Below, in pieces: positions 13,101 through 24,141 of a DNA stretch of 64,000 bases. Below the pieces are notes generated by a model. The model was not told the origin of the DNA. It searched no databases and worked only from the letters and a program-made list of their open reading frames with translations. Origin of the DNA: Rhizaria sp. SCN 62-66. Lineage: Eukaryota; Rhizaria, unplaced. The number at the start of each line of letters is the position of its first letter. Positions within the stretch are counted from its first letter, which is position 1. The stretch is from assembly GCA_001724265.1 (NCBI GenBank), contig MEDY01000157.1:42589-106588 (forward strand). Reading direction: 5' to 3'. The translations under genes and the position numbers were made by a program.

Positions 13101-13559
13101 GTGCAGTTCAAGTATATCTCACTTCCTGGCTTCCTGAAGCTGCTCCAAGCTGCTGGCTTGCTTTCCAACGGCACTGGGGGCGCTAACGCATCCAGTAACG
13201 CAGGGTTTGGCTTTGGCAATGGGACGAACCGTATGGGGCCGTCGGTGACCGGAGGCGGCTTGTTTTCCCTCGCGGCCACGACCCCAGTCTCGCTGTCCCC
13301 GTCCGCGCCGCTCAAGGTGTGCCCGCTGACCGAGGCCGCGGCCGTGGGGCTGTACCTGCGCGCGCTGCAGCTCCCGCTCGACGGCTCGCGGCCGCCGATG
13401 CTGGTGCGCGCCACGTTCCCGCCGCTGCTCTGCGCCATCGCCGAGGCCGTGATGCCGGACCCGTTCCAGGCGCTCGCGAACAAGCTCGAGACGCTGCTCG
13501 TCGCGCACCTTATGCCCGTTGTTGTCGGTGCACAACAGCAACAGGGGCAGCAGCGGTAA
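4169..13559 (+). CDS. Giant low-complexity protein with Sfi1-like, coiled-coil, CH-like and duplicated C-terminal modules
   Basis: Two exons (4169-11406, 11543-13559; donor GTACGA, acceptor GTAG) give 3,084 residues ending in TAA. The first ATG at 4169 is followed by GYILPG. Most of the protein is Ala/Ser/Asn/Gly low complexity. Structured islands are: (1) residues ~890-940, LLGLWRRVLRGVF; (2) ~1115-1200, AIFRSWLALTRLARR and FALWRRETQRAR, the 'F..W...R' spacing of Sfi1/centrin-binding repeats, running into a short coiled coil; (3) ~1497-1600, VSDGWLYLCILRLLCP then AVLSAMNSLGVPLPW, resembling a calponin-homology domain; (4) two related C-terminal modules (~2428-2880 and ~2905-3080). An acidic stretch lies near 1690-1730. 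Such a mix suggests a microtubule or flagellar scaffold, but this is inference. I recognise no named orthologue. Confidence 0.72.
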
Positions 13560-13789
13560 GAACACTTGCGCAGACCCTGTGACTCGGCTCACCAGTGTGT
13601 GGTGACCATGGTGACGCGAGAGAAGCGACGAACTAGATACCAGAGCGCAGATCGTAAATGTGTGACGGTGGATGACCGTCAGAGTTATAATAGTTCATAT
13701 ATTCGATTACATACATACCTAATCTTTATTTTCACTTAATTATACGCTCTAACATGCTGTTTTAGAACTGAAACACGATATTCTAAAGG

Positions 13790-16700
13790 ATGTCCGTTCC
13801 TGCCTCAACGCTGGCGCGGACGTTCACGCTTAGCGAGGTTGCGTAGCACAACACAGCGAGCGATTGCTGGATGGTCATTGATGGCCGCGTCTACGATGCG
13901 TCTACCTTTATCAATGAGCATCCTGGTGGCTCCGAGGTACGTTGTCACACTCTAACAGCAGTTCTTCGGTGCTGATCCTGACGTCGAAGTTTGATTGTCC
14001 TTGCATACGCACAGTCCTTGTGATATCTCATCACGACAACCATCCATCGCGCAATATGTTCGACCACATATACTGTACGTTTTAATTTGATAGATCATCA
14101 AGTATCATGCAGGTAAAGACGCATCTGCAGCGTTTAACGATGTCACAAATCATGACCCGCCCCACGTCCAACGCCTCTTGGCTTCGCTCTGCATCGGTGC
14201 TCTCTCGCAACCACAAGCCAGCAACAGCAACACAACGGCAACAAAAGAGTCCGGCATGACCGCGGCGACCTCTTCTAGTAGCGCTTTTCCAGCTAGCGGG
14301 ACCGCTTGCACGTAGGCTACTGACTCGACTTCGAGCAAACAGAGTGCTGTGAACGCAACTGCTCCTGCTGATCAGGTCACAGCTGTTGAGGCTGATAACG
14401 AGGACGAGGACGAAGACGAGGACGAACCTGTGCCAAGCAGTACATCTAGCAAGTACAGCAACTACACGCGCTTTAGCAATCGCGCCAACGCGAGCAACAG
14501 CGGCAACCTCGGCAACACCGTCGGTAAGTTCTCATTTGCCGCGCCAGCGCCAATACCGCTCTCGTCTCTCTCGACCGCCAACACAAACAGCAGCAACATG
14601 ACCAGCACAGGCAGTAACACCAGCGCGACGCGCGGTGGCGCCGCCGCCGTTGCTGGCGCGCGCGCGGCTCCTGTCGGCACTGCTCCCGCTCCTGCTACTG
14701 GTTCTGTTGCCGCTGTCGCTGCGCCACGTGCATTCGGCAACTCGCTCCTGCTGCCGGGTCAGCACCTCTACGTCAACCCCAGCACCAACAGCAGTAAACC
14801 CACCACAATCGGCTCGAACACTGGCGTTGCGCCCCAGGCGAGGCACGGCCAGGCCGCCGCGGACCCCCGGCAGCAGCAGTCGCAATCTCTCGAAGTCAAG
14901 CCGGGGCCGCTAGACCGCGTGATCACGTACGCCGAGCTCGAGTCCCGACCGGCGTCGCAGCCGCCGTGGATGCTGATCGACACGACGGTGTACGACCTGG
15001 ACGGTTTCCTGGATCAGCACCCCGGCGGCCGCCGCGCACTGCTGCAGTACATCAACACTGACGCCACGGTGCCGTTCCACAAGATCACCGGCCACCGCTT
15101 CCTGCCCACGCAGCGCCTGCTCCGCGAGAGGGCGATCGGCCGCATCTGCCCCGTCGAGCACGCGGCGCGCGAGGCGGCCAAGCTCAAGAATAACGCCAAC
15201 GCGGCGGGCAACGGCAGTAACAGCAGCAACAGCAATGCTGATGGCGCCGATGACGCGGAGGGTGGGCTCGTGAGGCGAGGGCTGTTGACGCTTATCGCAC
15301 GCGAGGAGCGCATGAACTGCAACAGCAATAGTCATAACAATGACAATTACGCTAGCACTGACGGTGACACTTGTAACGCGAGTCCTCGTGGTGCGAGTGA
15401 TTGCGATACGCTGACGCTGCTGTTCAGGGTCGAGGGCATGGTGACCGTGGGCAGCGATGTGCCAGCCAACGCGGTGATGGACGGGTACTCAGACGACGCG
15501 TCTATGGGACTCTTAGAGGGTGACCAATGCCACGGTGGGCCATCTGTTGTTTCGACGGGTGGCTTGACCGTCCAGTCACTGCCACGACTGCCTGTTCCTG
15601 TGTTCAACGCCGCAAATGCCAATGCCACCAACGCTTGCTCAAAGCAAGAACCTATGAATGACAATAACGTTGTTACTGCTGCAGCCACCAATGCGAGCGC
15701 AGCAAGCGGCGTTGACACGACGCTTGCGTGGTTTAAGGGCGAAGAGATGCCTGAGTTCATCACGAAGACACTCCAGGAGGCCCTATTGATGTGCAAAGCT
15801 AGATCAACGCCTGTCGCTGCGTCCGCGAGTCCGGATGATGCTTCGGCGGCCACTGCTGCGACGTCAGTGCCGACGGTCAGCGAGCTTTACGGGCCGGTGA
15901 CCCCGGTCAAGCTCAAGATCCCCACTGGCAAACACGTCCGGCTCTTCACCTCGGTGCTGACATCGCGACGCACGCGCGCTGCGACACTTACATCTCCTGA
16001 CGGCAATGTAAGTGACTCTAACGCCAATGGAGATAGAAATGCGCTGAATGAGGGTGCCATCTCCTGTGCGTGTGACATCTATGAGGATACTGTGGAAATG
16101 ACGAGCCGTGCGTACACGCCGGTGTGCGACTTCGACGGCAAGTACCTCCTCTTTGTCATCAAACGCTACTTGCCTTCCCGCAAATCAGCAACAAAGGCTC
16201 TTTCGAGCAACACGAATCCGAACTGTGATATTACATCGGTCATGACTGCAAACTTCTCCAACTTGCAGTCGCAGTCGCATTTGCAGTCACAATCGTTTCA
16301 ATCGCAGCAGCCGCAGTCGCAGGTGCCCCCCGCCGCGCGCACGGTGTCGTCCTCCCTCCACGCGCTGCCGCTGGGCGCAACTGTGTTCTGCTCGCTGGCC
16401 CCACTCGGCAGCTACACGCCGACGGCGGTGATCACGGGCCGCTACGCACGCATCGTGTGTCTGGCCGCGGGCACGGGCGTTGCGCCCCTGTACGCACTCG
16501 CGGCCCGCGTCGTCAACAACAGGTTCCGGAAGCCCGGTGCGCTCGTCTTTGTCAGCGGGCAGCGGCACTGGGGCCGCGTCGCGGCGCCCGCGAGCGGCAG
16601 CGCGGGCGGCAGCGCGAACAGCAGCAGGGGCGACGGCAACTGTGGCAATAGTGGAAAGGGGACTGTCAGCAGTAGCAGCGGAGCGAGTGGGGAGGCGACT

Positions 16701-17777
16701 GTGCTAGGGACAGATTTGGCCTTGCTTTCGCTGTGTCAGTGCGACGATTGCCGTGCACGCAACACTGCCAAGATACAGCTTCAGCAGCAACAACAGCAGG
16801 ATCAAGAATATGAGCAGGGACAAACGGCCGTGCTGAGCAGTGGCGTCCGTGTACGTGCGGTTACTTCTGACGGTATAAGTGACTCTAATAATAACGATGG
16901 CCTCTGTGCGAGCACTGTTTGCTCTCGCGATGGTCCCCCCTATCGGTTTCTGCCGAGCACTTACATCACCAGCACAGCTGCTGCCGATGTACCTGCTCCT
17001 GCGCTGCCCCCTGGCCTGCAGAGCACCATGCGTCTCAAAACCTCCAACACGAGCAGTGTTTGTGCATCAGTCTTGAACGCGAACCCTTGCGCGATGGTTG
17101 ATATTAACGCTGACACCTCGACTGTAATGCGTGATCGCGCAAGCTCTAGAGGCAACGCTAGTGCAAGCTGTATTGCGAGCGATTGGGCTGCTGAGCTCAA
17201 ATGCAAGGCGAGTTTTGCCAAGCTCTGGCTCCTCCACATGATCTCGCGGCCAGCGCAGCCGCTGTCTCAGAGTGGATCCAATGCGGGCGCAGGCTACATT
17301 GACCTCTCAAAGGGCGCCCCGTTCCCCTTTGACTCCCCGCGCGCGAGTGCGCTGCACGGCCGTGTGACCCCGGCGCTCGTGCGGGCGCTCTTCGCGGCTC
17401 TGAACATCGCCCCAGCCCCCACTGCTAACAGCACAACTACCTCTGGCACTGGCACGGATGTACGTTGTAGCGATACGGCAAGTTTCTCTCAGACTGTGGA
17501 GGGTGAGACTGACCGGCTCTACAACCACACCAACTGCTGGCTGCACAGGCTCCGCGCCTCGCTCAATCTCAGTCCAAATCGCGGTGACGCCAACGCCCCC
17601 GCCTCTGCATCTGCCGCAATCTCTGCGTCTACGTCTGCGTCTGCGGTGGTCAAACCCGGTGAGGGCACGCTGGTGCTCATCTGCGGTCCGGACGCGTTTG
17701 CGCAAGAGATGGAGGCAACGGTTCGCGCGATGGGCTTCGCGCCGGAGAACCCTAACCGGACACTGTTTAAGTTCTAA
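13790..17777 (+). CDS. Double cytochrome b5 / cytochrome b5 reductase fusion with two in-frame TAG codons
   Basis: Exon 1 is 13790-13936. A phase-0 intron (GTACGT...ATAG) follows, and exon 2 is 14094-17777, ending TAA (1,276 residues). The first b5 domain spans the intron: TLSEVA-[TAG]-HNTASDCW, then NEHPGGSE, then [14 protein letters not shown] and TNH for the second haem ligand. Codons 19 and 123 are TAG. A second b5-like domain lies near residues 325-400 ([20 protein letters not shown]). The C-terminal half is an NADH:cytochrome b5 reductase: [17 protein letters not shown] motif RAYTP, NADH-site [14 protein letters not shown] and terminal FKF. Low-complexity inserts split every domain. It probably passes electrons from NADH through FAD to haem. 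No membrane anchor or targeting signal is obvious. If TAG were a stop, both b5 core and fusion would be lost. Confidence 0.85.
13844..13846 (+). other. In-frame TAG inside the first cytochrome b5 domain
   Basis: Codon 19 of the fusion gene lies between EVA and HNT of a b5 core whose flanks are intact. Family members usually carry a polar residue here, most often Lys, and Gln is acceptable. CAG differs from TAG by one transition. Confidence 0.9.
14313..14315 (+). other. In-frame TAG in the b5-b5 linker
   Basis: Codon 123 of the same gene falls in a Ser/Thr/Ala-rich linker. It is exactly 73 codons downstream of the exon 2 acceptor, and the frame is open on both sides. Confidence 0.88.
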
Positions 17778-18192
17778 GCTGACGCCCCGTATCACAGCAT
17801 CAGAGAATGCAGACCAACTTGGTGAACGAACATATTCTTGCGTATGCAACAGCAGTGACAATTTCTCATCAATTGACATTTTGACAATCATCGTCGAATT
17901 AATAATGTTTTTTAGTTTCCTTTCTTATTTGTGATCAAACTTGTAATTTCCGTAAATAAAATGTCAAGTTAATTTCCCCCAGTCCTACTCAGAGTTGCAA
18001 ATGTTTAAGGAAAAGTGTATGCTTAATGATTTCACGTAATTATCATTATCACCACGAGGTTCAATTAAATAAAAATGTAGAATTACAAAATAAAACAACA
18101 TTTTCAGAGACGTAGGTAGAACGCGCGAAACAAAAACAAACCAATTGGACTTCGGTGACTCAAGCTCCGCTAACAAGAAACGCGCTAGGCCC
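17778..18192. other. Convergent 3' intergenic region
   Basis: This AT-rich spacer lies between the convergent ends of the b5-reductase fusion and the YME1-like gene. It holds both 3' UTRs, including AATAAA-like strings near 17956 and 18068. I see nothing else in it. Confidence 0.5.
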
Positions 18193-20599
18193 TCAGAACT
18201 CCCTGTCGAGCGGCTTGCCCTCGACGACCATGGTGATCTCCTCTAGCGTGATGGTCTCGTACTTGATCAGCCCCTCGGCGAGGCGCTCGAGCTTGTCTTT
18301 GTTGCGCGTGATGAGCGCCTTGCTGCGGTTGTAGGAGTCGGTCAGGATCGCGCGAACCTCCTCGTCGACCTTGGCGCGCGTCTCGGTGCTCAGCCCGTCC
18401 AGGTCGCGGATCGAGCGCACGCCCACGGCCTTGCCCAGCCCGTAACTCATGACCATGCGTTGTGCCAGCGCCGTCGCCTGCTCGAAGTCACCGGACGCAC
18501 CGGATGACACGTTGTCCATACCGTACATGACCTCCTCGGCGACGCGGCCGCCCATGCAGACGTCAAGGCGCGCGAGCATCTCCTTCTTGGTCATGGACAC
18601 GACGTCGTCCTCGGGCAGCTGCATCACCATACCCAGCGCGTTGCCGCGCGGCATGATGGTCGCCTTGTAGATGGGCATCGCGCCCTCGGTGAAGAGTGCA
18701 CAGATGGCGTGCCCGCCCTCGTGGTAGGCCGTCTTGCGCCGCACGGGCTCCGGGATGATGGCCGTCACGCGCGCCGCGCCCATGAGCATCTTGTCCTTGG
18801 CGTGCTCCAGCTCGCTCATGCTCACCGTCTCGCGGCCCAGCTGTGTCGCCAGAATCGCCGCCGAGTTCACCAGCGACTTGAGCATCGCGCCCGACGCGCC
18901 GGGGGTCGCGCGGGCAAGGATGCCCGTGTCGACGTCACCCGCAGGCTTAGTCTTGGCGATGTAGTGGTCGATGATTTGCTTGCGGCCGCGCACGTCGGGC
19001 AAGTCGAGCACGAGCTGCCGGTCAAAGCGACCGGGCCGCAGCAGCGCCTTGTCGAGCGCGTCCGAGAGGTTCGTGCTGCTTCTTGCTGCGCGCCCCGCCC
19101 ACCGCGTCGATCTCGTCGATGAAGATGATACACGGCGCTTTGGCCTTGGCGACCGCAAAGAGCTCGCGGACCTTCTTGGCGCCGCTGCCGACGTACATTT
19201 CATCGAAACTGGAGCCAGAGATGAAAAAGAACGGCACGCCCGCCTCGCCCGCGACGGCCTTGGCGAGCAAGGTCTTGCCGGTGCCGGGGGGGCCGGTGAG
19301 CAGCAGGCCGCGGGGGATCTCGGCGCCCATCGAGTTGAACTTCTTGGGGTTCTTGAGAAACTCGACCAGCTCCTGCGCCTCTGCGCGCGCCTCGTCACAG
19401 CCCTTGACGTCCTCGAAGCGGACCTTGCAGTTCTCGGGCAGCACCTCGCTGGCGCCGTTCTTGCCGATGCCCGAGATGCCGCCGGGGCCGCCGGGGCCGG
19501 CGCGGACGGTGTTGTAGGCCACGGCCAGGAAGGCGACAGAGAGCAGCGAGATGATCAGGTTCAGCAGCGAACGGAAGGAGATCGGCGGCGGAGACGCGAT
19601 GGTCGAGCTGTCTAAGGGGCGCACTGGGGAGCTGAGCGAGAAACCGCCGCCGTTGCTGCCGGCGCCAGCGCTCGAGCCGAACGACGCAGACGCGTTGCCG
19701 GCGCCGCCGGTGTAAGCGCCGGTGTGCGAGCCGGTGTAGGTGTTGGTGGTGGAGTGGGGGACGCCGCGGATGGAGGCGAAGTGAAGGCTCTTGGCGGTGT
19801 CGTAGAGCTCCGCCACGACGGGCGTGCGGGGGAAGGCGCCTGACTCGTAGCGGGCCAGGAACGCAGAGGTCGAGTACAAGCACAGCTCGCGGGCCAGCTC
19901 CTCCTGCAGGGCGACGTTGGTGGGGTCGGCGGCCGCGCGGCGCTCCAGGGACAGCAGCAGCGAGACGTAGGGGTCGGTGACGTTGGTGCCAATGTCAGAG
20001 TAGAAACCGCTCGCACCATGGGCACTGTTTGTGGCGTTTGTGTTGGAGATCATGGAGAAGAGACGTGTGATGGACGCAACAGTGGGCAGCGGTGGCTGGT
20101 GCTGTTGCGCGTGGTTCGAGGCTAACCCACCGCGGCGTCCACGGACCACAGACGACGAGGACGACGAAGAGGATGACACAGTGACTGTGGGGGGAGCGAG
20201 CGCTCGGGCGAGAGCGTTATTGTTAGTGGCGCTGGAGCTGGCGCGGATGCTGTTGGTCGAGTTGCCATGAGCACGGGTGCCAGCGTTAGCGCGAGCGCAG
20301 CTGCCGCTAGCAGTCGCCACAGTAGCAGTCGTCGCCGCAGAGAGAGAGAGGGCGGCGGCGGCGGGCAGCGTGATAGGGCCGATCAGGCTCGCGACGGTGG
20401 GGCTCTGGTAGGCGGCTGATGCTGACGACGCAGCGAGCAGCGACGCGCTCGCGGTCAGCATGACACTCGCAGTCGCGGTGGCGCTGGCGGGGACGTTGAC
20501 GCTGGAATAGTGGAATGACGCAGCTGTCGGAGCAGAGAGAGAAAGAGACGAGGAGAGCCCGGAGGTCGCTCGAAGCAGAGCGCGACTGCGACAGAGCAT
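18193..20599 (-). CDS. YME1: YME1-type mitochondrial i-AAA/FtsH protease, interrupted by an apparent deletion and frameshift
   Basis: This family is an ATP-driven zinc metalloprotease of the mitochondrial inner membrane. I start at the ATG at 20599 ([14 protein letters not shown], transit-like) rather than an upstream in-frame codon in AT-rich sequence. A long low-complexity N-terminus is followed by one membrane segment (~343-363, [18 protein letters not shown]), which fits the single-span i-AAA type. The AAA domain has [11 protein letters not shown], Walker A GPPGTGKT, Walker [25 protein letters not shown] and VNSAA. The protease has the zinc motif HEGGHA, and the stop is TGA. Around 19076-19085 the reading frame shifts, and about 30 residues normally found between GGAR and ATN (with QTLNQLL and DGF) are absent. 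No intron explains this, because the sequence itself is missing. It may be a real null allele or an assembly collapse. Confidence 0.88.
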
Positions 20600-21251
20600 T
20601 GCGGTGGGGTGGTCTGAGGTATGAGAGAACGTGAGCAGAGCGAACCGGTGATGAGAGGGCAGTCGGCGTGAGGGGCAGAAAGCATGTGGGCAAGAGGTGT
20701 CACAAAAAAGGTGATATCTCACCAGAACAAGAAGATATGAAAACAATAAAAAGATATAGTATCATAATACTACGATTGCCAACTATAATACTATACGAGA
20801 GCAACTGTGCGATGGTGCGGGGTTGTATGCGAAGCTTCTGGTCTGGCCTCGCTTGTGGTGGTGGAGTTCCAGTCATCGGTCAGACAGACGTGACTGTGGG
20901 CAGGCGGTCGGCTGGGCACGCCCACGGTCAGTCGGCTTGGTGTTGGACGGCCAATACGCACTTTACTTTTGACAACTGTTTTGCACCTGGCACCCGCTCA
21001 GAATAGCGATGTAGATAATCAATCTGGATGCAATGCGCACTAGAAAATTTACCATATTCATAAAATGCTAAACCATTCATGCCTCGTCGTGATTTGTTTC
21101 GTCGAATCCGTCTCACCTGCTTGTTGTCCCAACGTTCCCCCGTCTCGCCTTCCCGCGCCCTACACGCTTCCCCAGGACTGGGTTTTCCTCCCTTTCCTCG
21201 CCAAACTCGCTTCTCCCTTCCCGCAGAAGCGTTTTATACCACTTCTTTGCA
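20600..21251. promoter_or_regulatory. Divergent promoter region between YME1-like and mitochondrial uL3 genes
   Basis: This spacer serves two genes for mitochondrial proteins. TGACTGTGGGC at 20891-20901 and its inverted relative GCCCACGGTCA at 20920-20930 form a near-palindromic pair 18 bp apart. The same core, TGACCGTGGGC, recurs at 23897-23907 upstream of NDUFA6. The rest is AT-rich and has no credible gene. Confidence 0.45.
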
Positions 21252-22518
21252 ATGTTCCGCTCCGCCCTCGCGAAGCAGTCGTGCCTTCTCGCCGGCAAGG
21301 CCTCAGCGTCTTCCAGCTCGTCGGTCGCGCTGCTCTCCGCCTTTGCCCCTGTCGCGCGCTTCTCCGCCGCCGCCGCCGCTGCCGACAGCACCGTCTCCGA
21401 CGCCGCCGCCGCCGCCGCTGCCGCGGCGTCGTTCCCGCTGTCGTCGACGGCGCGCCACCGCCAGCGGCGCGTGCAGCCGCCGACTGCGCGCGGCGAGGCG
21501 TGGGGTCAGGTGCTTGTGAGCAACAAGGACCTGGTCGTGCCCACCGCGGTCTGGACGCCTAAGTCCGTCCGCACGGGCGTCGTCGGCCGCAAGGTTGGCA
21601 TGCTCTCGCTCTGGGACGGCCACGGCCGCAACATTGCCTGCACCGCCATCCAGATTGAGGACTGCCAGGTACTTTTTTACCCATCACTTTCCTGTGAATA
21701 TATCTCGCGTGCATCAAATTCGCGAGTTACTATTGTCTACACATTGATTTATAAGAGCAGTACATACCTATTGTTATGACCCTTTACCTCACATTTATCA
21801 TCTATCTTTGTGGCATTTTGCTTCATTTTCCATTCGTTATCTTTCCTTCCGTTCTCAGGTCCTCGACGTCAACCCCCAGGTCTCGACCCGCCGCCACACC
21901 CAGACCATGTCCCTTGGCGCGGTGAACCGCAAGGAGAAGAACGTGACGAAGCCGATGCTGGGCCACTTCCACCGCGCGCGCGTCGCCCCGAAGCAGTTCA
22001 TCCGCTCGATCGAGGTCACGCCCGACGCCGTGCTGCCCGTGGGTTGGAAGATCGACGCGCGCCACTTCGTCGCCGGCCAGTTCGTCGACGTCACTGGCAA
22101 CACCACCGGCAAGGGCTTCCAGGGCGGTATGAAGCGCTGGGGCTTTGGCGGTCTCTTCGCCTCACACGGTGTGTCCGTCTCGCACCGCTCCATCGGTTCC
22201 ACTGGTATGCGTCAGGACCCCGGTCGCGTGTTCAAGAACAAGATGATGCCCGGTCACATGGGCTGCGAGAACCGCACGACGCAGAACCTGCGCGTGTTCA
22301 AGGTCGACCCCCGGCGCAACGTCATCTTTGTCATCGGCTCTGTCCCGGGCCAGGACGAGCACGAGCTGATCGTCACGGACGCCGTCAAGCGGCCCTTCAA
22401 CCCGGACTCGCCGCCGCCGTTCCCGACGTTCGTGGCGCCCGCCGACGACGCGCTGGCCGAGGTCGTGATGCCCGACTCGCTGCTCGGCCCCGACCCCTTC
22501 GCCGGCGGCGCGGTCTGA
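21252..22518 (+). CDS. MRPL3: Mitochondrial large-subunit ribosomal protein uL3m
   Basis: uL3 organises the peptidyl-transferase region of the large ribosomal subunit. Two exons (21252-21668 and 21859-22518; GTACTT...TCAG, phase 0) give 358 residues ending TGA. The N-terminus (MFRSALAKQSCLLAGKA then an Ala/Ser run) looks like a mitochondrial presequence. The uL3 core then follows: TGVVGRKVGMLSLWD, TAIQIEDCQ|VLDVN across the intron, MLGHFHRA, FVDVTGNTTGKGFQGGMKRW, GFGGLFASHGVSVSHRSIGS, DPGRVFKNKMMPGHMG and a VPG motif. Length and motif order match bacterial/mitochondrial L3 rather than the longer cytosolic uL3. It shares a divergent promoter with the YME1-like protease. Confidence 0.95.
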
Positions 22519-22963
22519 GCGCGCTGTCACTACAGCTTGTAGTCGGCTGTGCTACAGTCATTTCAGCGCACTCGTATGCGCTGTGGTGTTGCGGTTGCGG
22601 TTGTCGGTGCTGTTCTTGTCACGAATGCTCTTGTTTATGCTGTGGTATTGCTGCTCTTGGCTATGGGCGTTGCTTAAGGGTGAAGAGATGATCTGAATGA
22701 TGATGGTCAGATGGGAATAGGGTGGTTTGCTGACTCAAAGAATGTGGAGGCAAGTCACGACAAACAAACATATCTATTTTATCATATCTATTTGTTATAT
22801 CATCCAACCAATACATTATCTAAGTTAATAACACCAAGAGCATCGTTATATTTTGTTTCTAAACTCATATATCACTATGTATTCATTCAAAGACTGACGC
22901 AAAAAGCACACACTCATTTTGCATCAAAAGAGCTATGGGAGATGTTCCTTGCTGTTGTTTTGC
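22519..22963. other. Convergent 3' intergenic region
   Basis: This is the spacer between the 3' ends of uL3m and the small CxxC gene. It is AT-rich after the first ~150 bp. I see no gene, repeat or RNA in it. Confidence 0.45.
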
Positions 22964-23562
22964 TTAGTCGGAGACGGGCTTGAGCTCGCCGCTGAGCTCG
23001 GCCTTCTTATCGGCCTCCATGAGCTCGGCGAACTGCTTCAGGTTGTCGATGAAGACCGCGCGCTCCTCGCCCTGCTTCGCGCCGACGAGGTAGGGCACGA
23101 CCACCTCGCCGGTGGACTTGCTCCAGAGCTGCGCAACCGAGCCCTGCTTCTCGCAGTCCTTGCCGTGTGTGGCGCAGATAAAGCCGGCGTGGTCGTGCAG
23201 CGTAAGCGGGACGCTGGCGCAGAGGCGCAGCACGGCGGCGCGGCAGTCGGCCTTGTCGATGAGGTCCTCGAAACGCTTCCACTGCGTGCGGATCAGGTGG
23301 TCGGCGCAGCCGGAGCAGAAGCGAGACGGCGTCCACACAGCATCTATAGGTAATATGAGGACATATCAACACATTTAGTATACAATAATATAAAATGAAC
23401 GCGGTCTGTTGCATAATCACTGAGACATGCGTGAATTATATGACTGATGTGGGACGGACCGGTATCGTGGATCTTGTACTCCTGGTAGGTGTCGGCGTCG
23501 ATGTCGCCCATGCAGACGATACACTCGGCGCCACTGGGCGGCTCGGCGTGGTCAGCGGACAT
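22964..23562 (-). CDS. Small cysteine-rich CxxC protein of unknown function
   Basis: Exon 1 runs 23562-23460 and exon 2 runs 23343-22964. The intron at 23344-23459 has an unusual GTCCGT donor and an ATAG acceptor, and the splice restores an in-frame 160-residue protein ending TAA. Two CxxC pairs (ECIVCMGD near residue 15, FCSGCADHL near residue 50) sit either side of a WTPSRF motif and could bind one zinc. A conserved-looking helical block follows (TQWKRFEDLIDKADC), then HDHAGFICATHGKDC. I have a weak memory of unnamed protist proteins with this CxxC / W.P..fC..C layout but cannot assign a function. It diverges from NDUFA6. A donor other than GTCCGT is possible, but none nearby keeps the frame. 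Confidence 0.72.
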
Positions 23563-24141
23563 CTATTAAGCCGGAGGAGCGGTGTGCGTTAGATATCAGA
23601 GACAGGGAAGGTTGGGTCAGAAAGGGGAAGGAAGACGTGGATCGAGAGTGTGAACGAGGATGTGGCAACTCGAGGGCTGGAAAGTCACGAAGATTGACGT
23701 TTGGTGGTGTATAATAAACATGTTATTTACAAGCAACTAATATAATCCCGAGCAAAGTAGCTAACAGCTGTTTAAGGGAAGATCCGCGATGATATGCCTT
23801 CACGAACTTTGATGGTCACTCCCACCAACGAGCACCACACTGAAGAGCTCACAGTCACTTTGCCGCTCGCTCGCTGACTTGGACTGGCTGGGACTGTGAC
23901 CGTGGGCGATGGCTGCCAGAGGCGTTTGCGCTTTCTCTCGAAGACCCCTCGCAAAAGTTTCTGCGGTCAACGAGCGTCGTGCTCACTCATTCACCGAACT
24001 GTACTTGCACTATATTTACTATTTTATATTTCACATTCCGCCCAGCTGCGTTCTTGCCCTTACATTGCTCACTTCTCAACTCTCGGTCATGCTGTTCAAC
24101 CTTGCTTGCCCTTTGCTCTTCCCGACGCGCAGTCCGCGTCC
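23563..24141. promoter_or_regulatory. Divergent promoter region between the CxxC gene and NDUFA6
   Basis: This spacer contains TGACCGTGGGC at 23897-23907, about 235 bp before the NDUFA6 start. The same core occurs as an inverted pair in the YME1/uL3m promoter. A short open stretch begins at the ATG at 23909 with a presequence-like MAARGVCAFSRRPLAK. It could be an alternative 5' exon of NDUFA6, but I found no good donor, so it is not annotated. Confidence 0.4.

Noticed and set aside
18193-20599. A small intron explaining the YME1 frame change
   Set aside because: The conserved residues are absent from the DNA, and splicing can only remove sequence. No GT-AG pair restores the frame with the missing segment.
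20600-20746. An upstream in-frame start for the YME1-like gene
   Set aside because: The extension is in AT-rich sequence and is not presequence-like. The ATG at 20599 gives a basic, Ser/Ala-rich mitochondrial start.
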